A stretch of DNA of 64,000 nt from Bacillus sp. (in: firmicutes) (GTDB lineage Bacteria; Bacillota; Bacilli; Bacillales; Bacillaceae). Below the pieces are notes generated by a model. That model saw only the letters and a program-made list of their open reading frames with translations. It did no database searches and was not told the origin of the DNA. A program made the position numbers and the translations under genes. The stretch is from NCBI GenBank assembly GCA_031180405.1, contig JAPSLU010000001.1:45280-109279 (forward strand), in the 5' to 3' direction. This document shows, in pieces, positions 35,174 to 44,087 of this stretch. How positions within the stretch are numbered: position 1 is the first letter of the stretch; the number at the start of each line of letters is the position of its first letter.

Positions 35174-37129
35174 ATGAGGAAGTTTATGAATAACATCCAA
35201 AATAATTATATGAGCCTTTTCTTTTTAGCTGTAGTTTTATTATGGATAAAAACCTATTTCGTTCAACATAGTGAATTTAATTTAGGCTTAGAGAATGGTT
35301 TACAAGAATTTCTTTTGTTTTTTAATCCACTAGGTTCAGCACTCTTGTTCCTTGGATTTTCGTTATTATCTAGAAAGAGAAAGTTGTTTTGGTTAATTGT
35401 GTTTGATTTTTTATTGAGCTTTTTATTATTTGCAAATGTCGTGTATTACCGTTTTTTTAGTGATTTCATTACACTGCCCACTTTAACCCAGACGCAAAAC
35501 TTTGGGGATGTTAGTACAAGTGTGACATCACTTTTAAAACCTTATGACGCTTTAATGTTCTTAGATGCAATCATCGTGCTTGTGTTAGGAATTTTATTTC
35601 GTTTTAAAAGCAATCACGTTCCGACTATAAAGTTAAGAAAAGTAGGCGCAGTATTATTAGTAGCCGTTATCATTATCTCAATAAATATTGGGCTGGCTGA
35701 GAAAGACCGTCCACAATTATTAACAAGAACGTTTGATCGTAACTATATTGTGAAATATTTAGGTATGTACAATTATACGATTTATGATGCTGTACAAAGC
35801 ACAAGAGCGTCTGCAAAACGTGCAATGGCAGATAGTAATGATATTACTGAAGTGATTAACTATACTCGTTCTAATTATGCAAGTCCTAATCCGGAATATT
35901 TTGGGGCTGCTAAAGGGATGAATGTTGTCTATCTCCATCTAGAGTCAATTCAGAATTTCCTAATTGACTACAAGTTACATGGTGAAGAAGTGACTCCGTT
36001 CTTAAACTCTTTAACAAAGGATTCTAATACGCTGTATTTTGATAACTTTTTCCATCAAACAGCACAAGGAAAAACAGCTGATGCTGAATTTATGCTGGAA
36101 AATTCATTGTTTGGACTTCCGCAGGGATCTGCTTTTTCAACAAAAGGATTAAATACGTATCAAGCTGCTCCAGCTATTTTAGGGCAACAAGGGTATACTT
36201 CAGCAGTGTTCCATGGTAATAAGGGTTCATTCTGGAATCGTGATGAAATTTATAAATCGTTTGGCTATGATTATTTCTTTGATTCAAGTTATTATCAGTT
36301 GAATCCTGAAGACTTAGCAGAATATGGTTTAATGGATAAGCCGTTCTTTGATCAATCAGAACCATTGCTTGAAACATTACCGCAGCCATTCTATACAAAA
36401 TTTATAACAGTCACAAACCATTACCCTTATAAAATGGATCAAGAATTAGCAACAATTGCTCCTCATACAACAGGAGATACGTCTGTCGATAATTACTTCC
36501 AGACAGCACGCTATGCTGATGAGGCGTTAAAAGAGTTCTTTGATTATTTAAAAGAATCTGGTTTAGATAAAAATACTGCTGTTGTGATGTATGGTGACCA
36601 CTATGGTATTTCAGAAAACCATAACAAAGCAATGTCAAAAGTATTAGGTAAAGAAGTGACACCTTTTGAAAGTGCAGGTCTTCAAAGAGTTCCATTATTT
36701 ATTCATGTACCTGGAATTGAAGGAGGCACTATGCATCAATATGGTGGTCAGATAGATCTTCTGCCAACATTAATGCATTTATTAGGGATCGATACAAAAC
36801 AGTTTGTTCAATTTGGAACAGATTTATTATCGGAAGATCATGATGAGCTAGTCCCATTTAGAAATGGTGATTTTGTAAATCCAGAGATGGTATACACTGG
36901 TGGTAAATTCTACGATTCAATTTCAGGAAATGAAATGGAAGCGACAGTAGAAGCAAACCAATTAAAGGAAATCGTTGAGACGAAACTCAGTTATTCTGAC
37001 CGACTTGTAGAAGGAGATCTTTTGCGATTTTATACTCCTAAAGATTATGTTCCTGTAGTGCGTTCAGAGTACGATTATAGTAATAAAAAACCTGTAATGA
37101 CAGAACAGGGAGCTACTAAAACCGAATAA
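35174..37129 (+). CDS. LTA synthase family enzyme (LtaS/YfnI/YqgS-like)
   Basis: This 651-residue protein starts at ATG 35174 with AGAGGTGA upstream (an in-frame GTG at 35165 lies inside that site). Five N-terminal transmembrane helices are followed by an extracellular sulfatase-fold domain that polymerises glycerol phosphate from phosphatidylglycerol into lipoteichoic acid. The catalytic Thr is Thr301 in AQGKTADAEFM; other metal-site motifs are NVVYLHLESIQNF, YGDHYG and a SxxTxxHPY-like ITVTNHYPY. Its fold is related to the sulfatases at the right end of the window, but it acts on a different substrate. Which Bacillus paralogue it represents cannot be fixed by eye. Confidence 0.92.
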   Translation: MRKFMNNIQNNYMSLFFLAVVLLWIKTYFVQHSEFNLGLENGLQEFLLFFNPLGSALLFLGFSLLSRKRKLFWLIVFDFLLSFLLFANVVYYRFFSDFITLPTLTQTQNFGDVSTSVTSLLKPYDALMFLDAIIVLVLGILFRFKSNHVPTIKLRKVGAVLLVAVIIISINIGLAEKDRPQLLTRTFDRNYIVKYLGMYNYTIYDAVQSTRASAKRAMADSNDITEVINYTRSNYASPNPEYFGAAKGMNVVYLHLESIQNFLIDYKLHGEEVTPFLNSLTKDSNTLYFDNFFHQTAQGKTADAEFMLENSLFGLPQGSAFSTKGLNTYQAAPAILGQQGYTSAVFHGNKGSFWNRDEIYKSFGYDYFFDSSYYQLNPEDLAEYGLMDKPFFDQSEPLLETLPQPFYTKFITVTNHYPYKMDQELATIAPHTTGDTSVDNYFQTARYADEALKEFFDYLKESGLDKNTAVVMYGDHYGISENHNKAMSKVLGKEVTPFESAGLQRVPLFIHVPGIEGGTMHQYGGQIDLLPTLMHLLGIDTKQFVQFGTDLLSEDHDELVPFRNGDFVNPEMVYTGGKFYDSISGNEMEATVEANQLKEIVETKLSYSDRLVEGDLLRFYTPKDYVPVVRSEYDYSNKKPVMTEQGATKTE

Positions 37130-37137
37130 TGTTAGTT

Positions 37138-37173
37138 AAAGCTGCTGAGTATATAACTCAGCAGCTTTTTTAT
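37138..37173 (+). terminator. Terminator of the LTA synthase gene
   Basis: AAGCTGCTGAGT pairs perfectly with ACTCAGCAGCTT around ATATA and is followed by a T run. Confidence 0.92.
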
Positions 37174-37349
37174 TGTTTAGGAATTCACAAAATTTCTGAA
37201 CTGTGGGATAAGCACTGCGCTTGCGCTTTTGTCCTATCCAAAAATCACATAGTGGGATATCTCATCTAATGCTTTATACGGTCTTGTGAATAGAATACAA
37301 TTTATTTTTTTACAAATAATAAAAGAAATGATTAAGAAGGGAGCTTTTT

Positions 37350-37550
37350 ATGAAACGCGGAATAAAAATTGATACTGTGTTTTGGATAGCGATTCTAGGC
37401 CTCCTCCTAACGTCAATATATACTGGCGTGTTAATAAAACAAGGTAGCAAAACCATGAGAATGATTGAATTTATTTACTATAGAAATAAAATGAATGCAG
37501 AAAGGGAAACAGCCATAGGGAATGAAGTTACTAGAAAAGACAACTCCTAG
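37350..37550 (+). CDS. Small single-pass membrane protein, function unknown
   Basis: This 66-residue ORF has AAGAAGGGAG ahead of ATG 37350. It has a short basic N-terminus, one hydrophobic helix (about residues 9-29, VFWIAILGLLLTSIYTGVLI), then a charged tail. The ribosome site and helix suggest a real gene. I do not recognise the family. It stands alone between the LTA synthase and lut genes. Confidence 0.6.
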   Translation: MKRGIKIDTVFWIAILGLLLTSIYTGVLIKQGSKTMRMIEFIYYRNKMNAERETAIGNEVTRKDNS

Positions 37551-37586
37551 AGCTGAAATTATCAGGTTAATAATAGAAGTAGTATA

Positions 37587-37630
37587 AGGCTTCAATTCCT
37601 TGATTAATTAGAGGGGAGGAGCCTGTTTTT
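37587..37630 (+). terminator. Possible terminator before the lut operon
   Basis: AGGCTTCAATTCCTT and AGGGGAGGAGCCT can pair imperfectly and are followed by GTTTTTG. It resembles the left arm of the terminator at 20808. Confidence 0.45.
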
Positions 37631-37640
37631 GTGTAAAATT

Positions 37641-37722
37641 AACAAAAAACAAAAATAAACAAATGTAAATAAAGTAAAAACAAATAAAAACGGGTGATAT
37701 TTAAAAATAAAAGTAGTATAAT
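37641..37722 (+). promoter_or_regulatory. lutABC promoter with A-rich AAATAAACAAA boxes
   Basis: A TATAAT box lies at 37717-37722, with GTGATA 17 bp upstream. The region before it is rich in repeats of the type AATAAACAAA. The 14-mer CAAAAATAAACAAA at about 37650 is also present before rhaEW at about 40637, suggesting a shared regulator. Confidence 0.5.
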
Positions 37723-37762
37723 CATAAAAAAGACTGCTCCTTAATGAACGGAGGAAATGGAA

Positions 37763-38485
37763 ATGAAAGTATCATTATTTATTACATGCTTAGCGGATGT
37801 ATTTTATTCAAACGTTGGGAAACATACTGTCGAGCTTTTAGAAAAGCTCGGTTGTGAAGTGGATTTTCCTGATCAGCAAACATGCTGTGGACAGCCTGCT
37901 TTTAATAGCGGATATCATAAGGAAACAAAAGAAGTGGCAAAACATATGATCCGTACATTTGAAAAATCAGACTATGTTGTCGGACCATCAGGGTCATGTG
38001 TGGCTATGCTAAGAGAATATGGTCACCTTTTTGAAAATGAACCAGTCTGGCAGGAGAAAGCTAAACAGTTAGCATCAAAATCGTTCGAATTAACACAATT
38101 TATCGTAGACATATTAAAAGTAGAAAACGTGAATGCTAGTTTGCCAGCTTGTGCAACGTATCATAAATCTTGTCATATGACACGATTACTTGGAGTCAAG
38201 GATGCACCTGGGAAACTTTTAGATAATGTGGAAGGGTTGGATGTAAAGCCATTACCGAATAGTCATGATTGCTGCGGATTTGGTGGAACATTCTCAGTGA
38301 AAATGGTTCCAATTTCAGAACAAATGGTTGATGAAAAAGTTAAGCATATTGAGGAAACGGGTGCAGAAGTGTTAATAGGTGCTGATTGTGGCTGCTTAAT
38401 GAATATCGGTGGAAGAATTAATCGAATAGGCAAATCGATTAAGGTCATGCATATTGCAGAAGTATTAAACAGTGAGGTGAAGTAA
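37763..38485 (+). CDS. lutA: LutA, lactate utilisation iron-sulfur oxidoreductase subunit
   Basis: This 240-residue protein is a subunit of LutABC, which oxidises L-lactate to pyruvate. It starts [15 protein letters not shown], as in B. subtilis LutA; ATG 37763 is at proper distance from GGAGGA, unlike the in-frame ATG at 37757. The two Cys-rich CCG-domain motifs, [12 protein letters not shown] and [11 protein letters not shown], are the 4Fe-4S-binding signatures of the heterodisulfide-reductase-like family. lutB follows after 1 bp. Here the operon sits directly before rhaEW, whose end product is L-lactate. Confidence 0.96.
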   Translation: MKVSLFITCLADVFYSNVGKHTVELLEKLGCEVDFPDQQTCCGQPAFNSGYHKETKEVAKHMIRTFEKSDYVVGPSGSCVAMLREYGHLFENEPVWQEKAKQLASKSFELTQFIVDILKVENVNASLPACATYHKSCHMTRLLGVKDAPGKLLDNVEGLDVKPLPNSHDCCGFGGTFSVKMVPISEQMVDEKVKHIEETGAEVLIGADCGCLMNIGGRINRIGKSIKVMHIAEVLNSEVK

Positions 38486-38486
38486 G

Positions 38487-39914
38487 ATGGCGATGAAAAT
38501 TAGTGACGACAAATTCTTTGAACGTGTTGATAAAGGGGTAAACAATACCTTCATGCGAAACGCAGTTGCTTCCGCACAGGAGCGAATGCAAGGGAAGCGA
38601 CTAGCAGCAACAGAAGAGCTTGGCAATTGGGAAGAATGGAGAAAGCTTGGCGAAGAAATTCGTACACATACGCTAGAAAATCTTGACTATTACCTGGAAC
38701 AATTAAGTGAGAACGTGAAAAAGCGTGGAGGACATGTCTTTTTTGCTGCAACGAAAGAGGAAGCAAATGAATATATCGCAAATGTTGCAAAAGAAAAACA
38801 AGCAAAAAAAGTAGTTAAATCAAAATCAATGGTCACTGAAGAAATTAACTTGAATTCAGCATTAGAAAAGGTTGGATGTGAGGTTATTGAAACCGATCTC
38901 GGCGAATATATCCTGCAACTTGATGATCATGATCCACCATCTCATATTGTTGTTCCTGCCCTTCATAAAAACAAAGAGCAAATTCGAGACACGTTTAAAG
39001 AAAAGCGGGGCTATGACAAATCGGAAATTCCTGAGGAGCTTGCCCTTTTTGCTAGAGAGCAATTAAGGAAAGAGTTTTTAAGTGCAGATCTCGGAATTAC
39101 AGGTTGTAACTTTGCTGTTGCAAATTCAGGATCAATTAGCCTTGTCACAAATGAAGGGAATGCAGGACTTGTAACCGCTTTACCTAAAACACAGATAACT
39201 GTAATGGGAATGGAGAGAATTGTACCCAGCTGGGAAGAGCTAGATATTCTCGTTAGCTTGCTTTGCAGAAGCTCAGTCGGACAAAAATTAACAAGCTATA
39301 TCACAGGATTAACAGGACCAAAGGATGAAGGTGATGTAGATGGACCGGAAGAATTTCATCTCGTCATAGTCGATAATGGTCGTTCAAATATAGTAGGAAC
39401 GGAATTTCAAAGTGCTCTACACTGCATTCGCTGTGCAGCATGTGTAAATGTTTGTCCAGTTTACCGTCATATCGGTGGACATTCATATGGATCTATTTAT
39501 GCAGGACCAATTGGAGCAGTCTTAACACCATTACTTGGTGGGTACGAGGATTACAAAGAACTTCCATATGCATCATCACTATGTGCAGCATGTACTGATG
39601 CATGTCCAGTAAAAATACCTCTACATGAACTATTAATTAAACATCGTAGAAAGATTGTGGAAGATGAGAAGAAATCACCATTTGCCGAAAAGCTTGCGAT
39701 GAAAGGTTATCAGCTGGCAGCAAGTTCACCAAGCCTATATAAAGCTGGTACGAAATCAGCCTCTTCTGTCATGGCACCTTTCACTCAATCGAATATTATT
39801 CAAAAGGGACCGGGCCCGATGAAGCCATGGACAGATGTACGTGATTTCCCGGCTCCTAATAAAGAGAGATTTAGAGACTGGTATAAAAAGAGAAAAAAGG
39901 AAGGGGAAAAGTGA
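38487..39914 (+). CDS. lutB: LutB, lactate utilisation ferredoxin-like subunit
   Basis: This 475-residue protein is close to B. subtilis LutB throughout (MAMKISDD start, [39 protein letters not shown]). Two 4Fe-4S ferredoxin motifs are visible, [13 protein letters not shown] and [10 protein letters not shown]. It forms the electron-transfer subunit of the LutABC complex. GAGGTGA precedes ATG 38487. Its TGA overlaps the lutC start codon (TGATG). Confidence 0.97.
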   Translation: MAMKISDDKFFERVDKGVNNTFMRNAVASAQERMQGKRLAATEELGNWEEWRKLGEEIRTHTLENLDYYLEQLSENVKKRGGHVFFAATKEEANEYIANVAKEKQAKKVVKSKSMVTEEINLNSALEKVGCEVIETDLGEYILQLDDHDPPSHIVVPALHKNKEQIRDTFKEKRGYDKSEIPEELALFAREQLRKEFLSADLGITGCNFAVANSGSISLVTNEGNAGLVTALPKTQITVMGMERIVPSWEELDILVSLLCRSSVGQKLTSYITGLTGPKDEGDVDGPEEFHLVIVDNGRSNIVGTEFQSALHCIRCAACVNVCPVYRHIGGHSYGSIYAGPIGAVLTPLLGGYEDYKELPYASSLCAACTDACPVKIPLHELLIKHRRKIVEDEKKSPFAEKLAMKGYQLAASSPSLYKAGTKSASSVMAPFTQSNIIQKGPGPMKPWTDVRDFPAPNKERFRDWYKKRKKEGEK

Positions 39915-40633
39915 TGGCTCAAGGACAAATTCATAATCGAGATTCATTTCTTACAACAGTTGCAGAGAAACTAGGAAGAGATAGAAAAAAAACAGTCACA
40001 AAACCACAATGGACGACCACCCCTCAATATGACGTGTTAAAGGATGCATCACAGGATGAATTAGTGGAGGTTCTTAAAAAACATTGTGAAGTCATTCATA
40101 CCCAATTTATCGAAACGAACTTAGTTGAACTTCCACAAAAAATTCATGAGGTTTTTGATCAGTATGAAGTCGGAAGTGTTGTTACGTGGAAAGATGACCG
40201 TCATAAAGAATTTGGGTTAGAAGAAGAGCTTTTAGATAAGCTTCCCGAAGAAAATATTGATGTCCATATTTGGGACCCAACTCTAAAGGAGAAAAACATC
40301 GAAGCAGCAGAGAAAGCGGATGTGGGTATTACATTCAGTGATATAACTCTTGCTGAATCTGGAACCGTTGTCCTGTTCAGTAGTCAAAATAAAGGTAGAT
40401 CTGTTAGCTTATTACCGAAAACGTACATTGCGATCGTGCCGAAAAGTACTCTCGTACCGAGAATGACACAGGCAACCTCCTACATAAACAAACAAGTTCA
40501 AGAAGGTAAAAACATTTCTTCGTGTATAGACTTTATTACGGGACCAAGTAATAGTGCTGATATTGAATTGAATTTAATTGTTGGGGTTCATGGGCCGATA
40601 AGAGCAACCTATATTCTAGTCAATGATAAATAA
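39914..40633 (+). CDS. lutC: LutC, lactate utilisation protein (LUD domain)
   Basis: The start is ATG 39914, sharing bases with the lutB stop, with AAGGGG upstream; an in-frame GTG one codon earlier is less likely. This 239-residue LUD-domain protein has ITFSDITLAESGTVVLFSS, SLLPKTYIAIVPKS and FITGPSNSADIELNLIVGVH. It completes the LutABC complex that feeds L-lactate carbon into pyruvate. No lactate permease or LutR is nearby, which supports use of internally made lactate. Confidence 0.96.
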   Translation: MAQGQIHNRDSFLTTVAEKLGRDRKKTVTKPQWTTTPQYDVLKDASQDELVEVLKKHCEVIHTQFIETNLVELPQKIHEVFDQYEVGSVVTWKDDRHKEFGLEEELLDKLPEENIDVHIWDPTLKEKNIEAAEKADVGITFSDITLAESGTVVLFSSQNKGRSVSLLPKTYIAIVPKSTLVPRMTQATSYINKQVQEGKNISSCIDFITGPSNSADIELNLIVGVHGPIRATYILVNDK

Positions 40634-40722
40634 AATCAAAAATAAACAAAAAACATATTCAAAAGTAAACAAACATGATATATAATAAAAACAGACAATC
40701 AAACAAAAACAGAAACAAACAA
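40634..40722 (+). promoter_or_regulatory. rhaEW promoter with A-rich repeats
   Basis: TTCAAA (40658-40663) and TATAAT (40681-40686) are 17 bp apart. AAAATAAACAAAAAACAT and AAAAGTAAACAAACATG flank the -35 box as near direct repeats, and further AAACAAA words follow the -10 box. The 14-mer CAAAAATAAACAAA is shared with the lutABC promoter. The DeoR-type protein encoded at 43148 is the natural candidate to bind here. Confidence 0.5.
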
Positions 40723-40738
40723 TAGAGGAGGAAACAAA

Positions 40739-42808
40739 ATGGTACAAAGTTTATGGAATAAAGAGCAAGCAACTTCAATAGCTCAAGGAGTAGAAGAATT
40801 AGTATATCGTTCAAACTTAATTGGTTCAGATCGTTCGGTTTGTAACTGGGGTGGCGGTAATACATCTATGAAAATAATCGAAAAAGACTTCCGAGGCCGC
40901 GATGTTGAAGTTATGTACGTAAAAGGAAGCGGATCAGATTTAGCAACAATGAAAGCGCACAACTTCACTGGCCTGAAAATGGAAGATATTCGTCCTTTAA
41001 TCGAGCGCGAAGAAATGCCTGATGAAGAAATGGTTGCTTACCTTGCACACTGTATGATTGATAGCAAGCATCCACGTGCCTCAATTGAAACGCTATTACA
41101 TGCATTTTTACCATTCAAGCATGTTGACCATACACACCCAGATGCAATCATTGGTCTTTGTTGTGCAGATAACGGTAGACAAATTGCCGAGGAAATCTAC
41201 GGAGACCGTTTTGTGTGGGTACCATATGTACGCCCAGGTTTCACACTTTCAAAAATGATCGCTGAGGGTGTAAAAAACAATCCAAACGCAGAGTTAGTTT
41301 TAATGGAAAAACATGGGCTTGTTGTTTGGGGGGAAACAGCTGAAGAAAGCTATGAGAAAACAATTTCTGTGATTAATGAAGCAGAGCAATATATCCAATC
41401 AAAACTAGTAGAAGAAAATGTTTTTGGTGGACAAAAACACGAAGCACTTTCTAAAAGTGATCGACAAAACGCTTTAGCACAAGTTATGCCAGTAATCCGT
41501 GGTGCTGTTAGCGAAGAAAAGAAAATGCTATTAACATATGATGATGCAGAAGATGTACTACAATTTGTAAACAGCCATAATGCTCCTGAATTATCACAAG
41601 TTGGTGCAGCATGTCCAGATCACTTAGTTCACACAAAAATGACACCATTATTCATCGACTGGAATCCTCAAGAACAAGATGTTGCTAGTTTAGTAGAAAA
41701 AGTAAAAGCTGGAATTGAAGGCTTTAAAGAAGAATACAAAGCATACTTTGAAAGGAACAAAAACGAAGGTGACCAAATATCTGAAACAGCTCCACGTGTT
41801 ATTTTAATTCCTGGTATTGGGATGGTGAACACTGGTAAAAACATAGCAATGGCTAACGTTAGTGGTGCTTTATACCACCGTGCGATCGCTGTTATGAAAC
41901 GATCTACTACTCTAGGAAACTTTGTTTCTTTAAATGAAAATGAATCATTCAATGTAGAATACTGGCCATTAGAGCTTTACAAATTATCTTTAGCTCCTGC
42001 TGAAGCTGAGTTTTCAAGACAAGTAGCATTCGTAACAGGTGGAGCTGGTGGTATTGGTAGCGAAACATGCCGTCAATTTGTAGCGGAAGGTGCACATGTT
42101 GTCATCGCTGACCTTAACCTTGACGGTGCTGAAAAGGTAGCGGCAGAAATCAATGAGCAATATGGAGAATATCGTGCATTTGCAGTGAAAATGGATGTAA
42201 CAAGCGAAGAAGCCGTACAAGAAGCATTCAAACAAACTGCTTTAACATACGGTGGCGTGGACATTATCGTAAACAATGCAGGTCTAGCAACTTCAAGCCC
42301 ATTTGATGAAACATCATTAAAAGAGTGGAACCTAAACATGAACGTTCTAGGAACTGGTTATTTCTTAGTCGCTCGTGAAGCGTTCAAACAAATGAAAACA
42401 CAAGGAACTGGCGGAAACATGGTGTTTATCGGTTCGAAAAACTCTATCTATGCAGGTAAAAATGCAGCAGCTTACAGCTCCGTTAAAGCAATGGAAACTC
42501 ATCTTGCAAGATGTATTGCAGCAGAAGGCGGAGAATTCGGTATTCGTGTAAACTCTGTGCTTCCAGATGCGGTGCTTCAAGGATCGGCTATCTGGGGATC
42601 AAGCTGGAGAGAAGAACGTGCAGCAGCTTACGGCATTCACCCGGATCAATTAGAAGAGCACTATCGCAAACGTACGACATTACTCGTGAATATTTATCCG
42701 AAAGATATTGCACAATCCATTTTATTCTTTGCTTCATCTAAATCAGATCGTACTACAGGATGTATGCTAACAGTAGACGGTGGAGTGCCAGCAGCGTTTA
42801 CTAGATAA
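40739..42808 (+). CDS. rhaEW: Bifunctional rhamnulose-1-phosphate aldolase / lactaldehyde dehydrogenase (RhaEW)
   Basis: The protein is 689 residues. The N-terminal half (about 1-400) is a class II aldolase with the zinc site HVDHTHPDAIIG and VLMEKHGLVVWG; it splits L-rhamnulose-1-phosphate into dihydroxyacetone phosphate and L-lactaldehyde. The C-terminal half (about 425-689) is a short-chain dehydrogenase with VAFVTGGAGGIGSE, NNAG and the YSSVKAME Tyr-Lys pair; it oxidises L-lactaldehyde to L-lactate. This is the fused form known as YuxG in B. subtilis. AGAGGAGGAAAC precedes ATG 40739. lutABC upstream is suited to consume its lactate. Confidence 0.96.
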   Translation: MVQSLWNKEQATSIAQGVEELVYRSNLIGSDRSVCNWGGGNTSMKIIEKDFRGRDVEVMYVKGSGSDLATMKAHNFTGLKMEDIRPLIEREEMPDEEMVAYLAHCMIDSKHPRASIETLLHAFLPFKHVDHTHPDAIIGLCCADNGRQIAEEIYGDRFVWVPYVRPGFTLSKMIAEGVKNNPNAELVLMEKHGLVVWGETAEESYEKTISVINEAEQYIQSKLVEENVFGGQKHEALSKSDRQNALAQVMPVIRGAVSEEKKMLLTYDDAEDVLQFVNSHNAPELSQVGAACPDHLVHTKMTPLFIDWNPQEQDVASLVEKVKAGIEGFKEEYKAYFERNKNEGDQISETAPRVILIPGIGMVNTGKNIAMANVSGALYHRAIAVMKRSTTLGNFVSLNENESFNVEYWPLELYKLSLAPAEAEFSRQVAFVTGGAGGIGSETCRQFVAEGAHVVIADLNLDGAEKVAAEINEQYGEYRAFAVKMDVTSEEAVQEAFKQTALTYGGVDIIVNNAGLATSSPFDETSLKEWNLNMNVLGTGYFLVAREAFKQMKTQGTGGNMVFIGSKNSIYAGKNAAAYSSVKAMETHLARCIAAEGGEFGIRVNSVLPDAVLQGSAIWGSSWREERAAAYGIHPDQLEEHYRKRTTLLVNIYPKDIAQSILFFASSKSDRTTGCMLTVDGGVPAAFTR

Positions 42809-42809
42809 T

Positions 42810-43147
42810 AAAAAGAGAACGTATGTAAAGCTACTGTTAATTGTGCTCGAATTTGCGAATGCCTCCTGCTGCAATTAGCAAGTATTAAACTAAATTAAGT
42901 CTAAGTACAAAACAAGGTGTAGGAAGAAAAATGAACGAGAGTTGTTTCCTCAAGAACATTTTGACCCTTACATCTTGTTTTTTAACCTCAAGATGAAAGC
43001 GTATAACACTTTAAAAAATTATGCGTTTAAACTTATACTATGTCATAATAAGATCTAGAGCCTACAAGCATAAGAGCTATCTCTTTAGCAAGTAAGCTCA
43101 GACCTCATTCTTTATTTTCTCATTGTAGTACTGGGAGGTATTTTTAA
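42810..43147. other. Intergenic region between rhaEW and deoR-type gene
   Basis: It holds a large-loop terminator (42909-42984) and otherwise no gene. AAGCGTATAACAC near 42996 is a poor match to a catabolite-response element. Confidence 0.5.
42909..42984 (+). terminator. Terminator after rhaEW
   Basis: AAACAAGGTGTAGG and CCTTACATCTTGTTT can pair across a loop of about 45 nt, and TTTTTT follows. Confidence 0.6.
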
Positions 43148-43915
43148 ATGCTTGTAGCAGAGAGACACAAAAAAATCGTAGAAGTTGTAAACGAAAAACT
43201 TAGTGTTCGAGTCACGGAATTAAGTAAGCTTTTTAAGGTAACCGAAGAAACCATTCGACGAGATTTAGAAAAACTGGAAAAAGAAAATCAATTGCGCCGC
43301 AGTCATGGTGGCGCTGTTAGTATACAAGATGAGCAAACAGAAGTTTCCTATGCAGAAAGAGAAATTACCAATGCTGCTGAAAAAAGAGCCATAGCTATTG
43401 AAGCTGTTAAACTCATTGAGCCCGGTGATCAAATTGTTCTTGATGCAAGTACAACGGCTTGGTACATGGCGAAGGAAATGCCAGATGTCCCACTAACTGT
43501 GCTAACCAACTCAATAAAAGTTGCAGTTGAGCTCAGTAAAAAGGAACAAGTAAGGGTTATTTCTACCGGAGGAATGCTTCAGCCTAAATCACTCTCATAT
43601 GTAGGGCCGTTAGCAGAAAGGTCACTTGATATGTATCATGTAAACAAAGCTTTTCTTTCATGTAAAGGAGTACATGTTGAAGCAGGCTTAAGTGATTCCA
43701 ATGAGTGGCAGGCACTATTAAAAAGACAAATGATGTCAATAGCAGACCAAACGATCCTCATGGCAGACTCCACGAAATTTGGAGTAAGAACCTTTGCTCA
43801 AATTACAGATATTCAACAAATCGGTTATGTGATTACGGATGATATTGATGTATCATACTGCAGAGCGTTTCAGGAAAAAGGTGTTCAAGTTAAAAAAGTA
43901 GAGGTTAATGGATAA
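43148..43915 (+). CDS. rhaR: DeoR family repressor of rhamnose genes
   Basis: This 255-residue protein has an N-terminal DeoR helix-turn-helix (VTELSKLFKVTEETIRRDLEKL, with LRRSHGGAV) and a C-terminal sugar-phosphate sensor of the ribose-isomerase fold (LDASTTAWYMAKE, VLTNSIKVAVELS, GGMLQ, MADSTKFG). GGGAGG precedes ATG 43148. B. subtilis has a DeoR-type RhaR (YulB) in its rhaEW-rhaR-rhaB-rhaM-rhaA operon, so the same role is likely. L-rhamnulose-1-phosphate is the expected inducer. Confidence 0.9.
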   Translation: MLVAERHKKIVEVVNEKLSVRVTELSKLFKVTEETIRRDLEKLEKENQLRRSHGGAVSIQDEQTEVSYAEREITNAAEKRAIAIEAVKLIEPGDQIVLDASTTAWYMAKEMPDVPLTVLTNSIKVAVELSKKEQVRVISTGGMLQPKSLSYVGPLAERSLDMYHVNKAFLSCKGVHVEAGLSDSNEWQALLKRQMMSIADQTILMADSTKFGVRTFAQITDIQQIGYVITDDIDVSYCRAFQEKGVQVKKVEVNG

Positions 43916-43947
43916 AACGGGGTAGAGAGATCTAATCCGTTTTTTCT
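43914..43947 (+). terminator. Probable terminator after the deoR-type gene
   Basis: AAAACGG pairs with CCGTTTT and a T run follows. The stem is short. Confidence 0.45.
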
Positions 43948-43994
43948 TTACTTCTTTTTTGGTTTAGTTGGTTTCTTCAGAAAACTGATTTAAA

Positions 43995-44043
43995 GTTGAT
44001 TGGAGCTGAAAGCGAGCAACCTGGAGGAAATCAACCAAGCACC
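43995..44043. repeat. Interspersed repeat (GTTGATTGGAGC family), third copy
   Basis: It begins GTTGATTGGAGCTGAAAGCG and ends AAATCAACCAAGC. The ends match the copies at 12321 and 13862, while the centre differs. It lies between the deoR-type and araC-type genes. Confidence 0.7.
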
Positions 44044-44087
44044 AGAAAAGTTATATAGTGAAAATACCCAAAAATCGAGGGACCCAC

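Noticed and set aside
35174..37129. LtaS-type protein counted as a fourth sulfatase
   Set aside because: It has five N-terminal transmembrane helices and a catalytic Thr (GKTADAE) instead of a Cys-x-P-S-R motif, so it is an LTA synthase family member.
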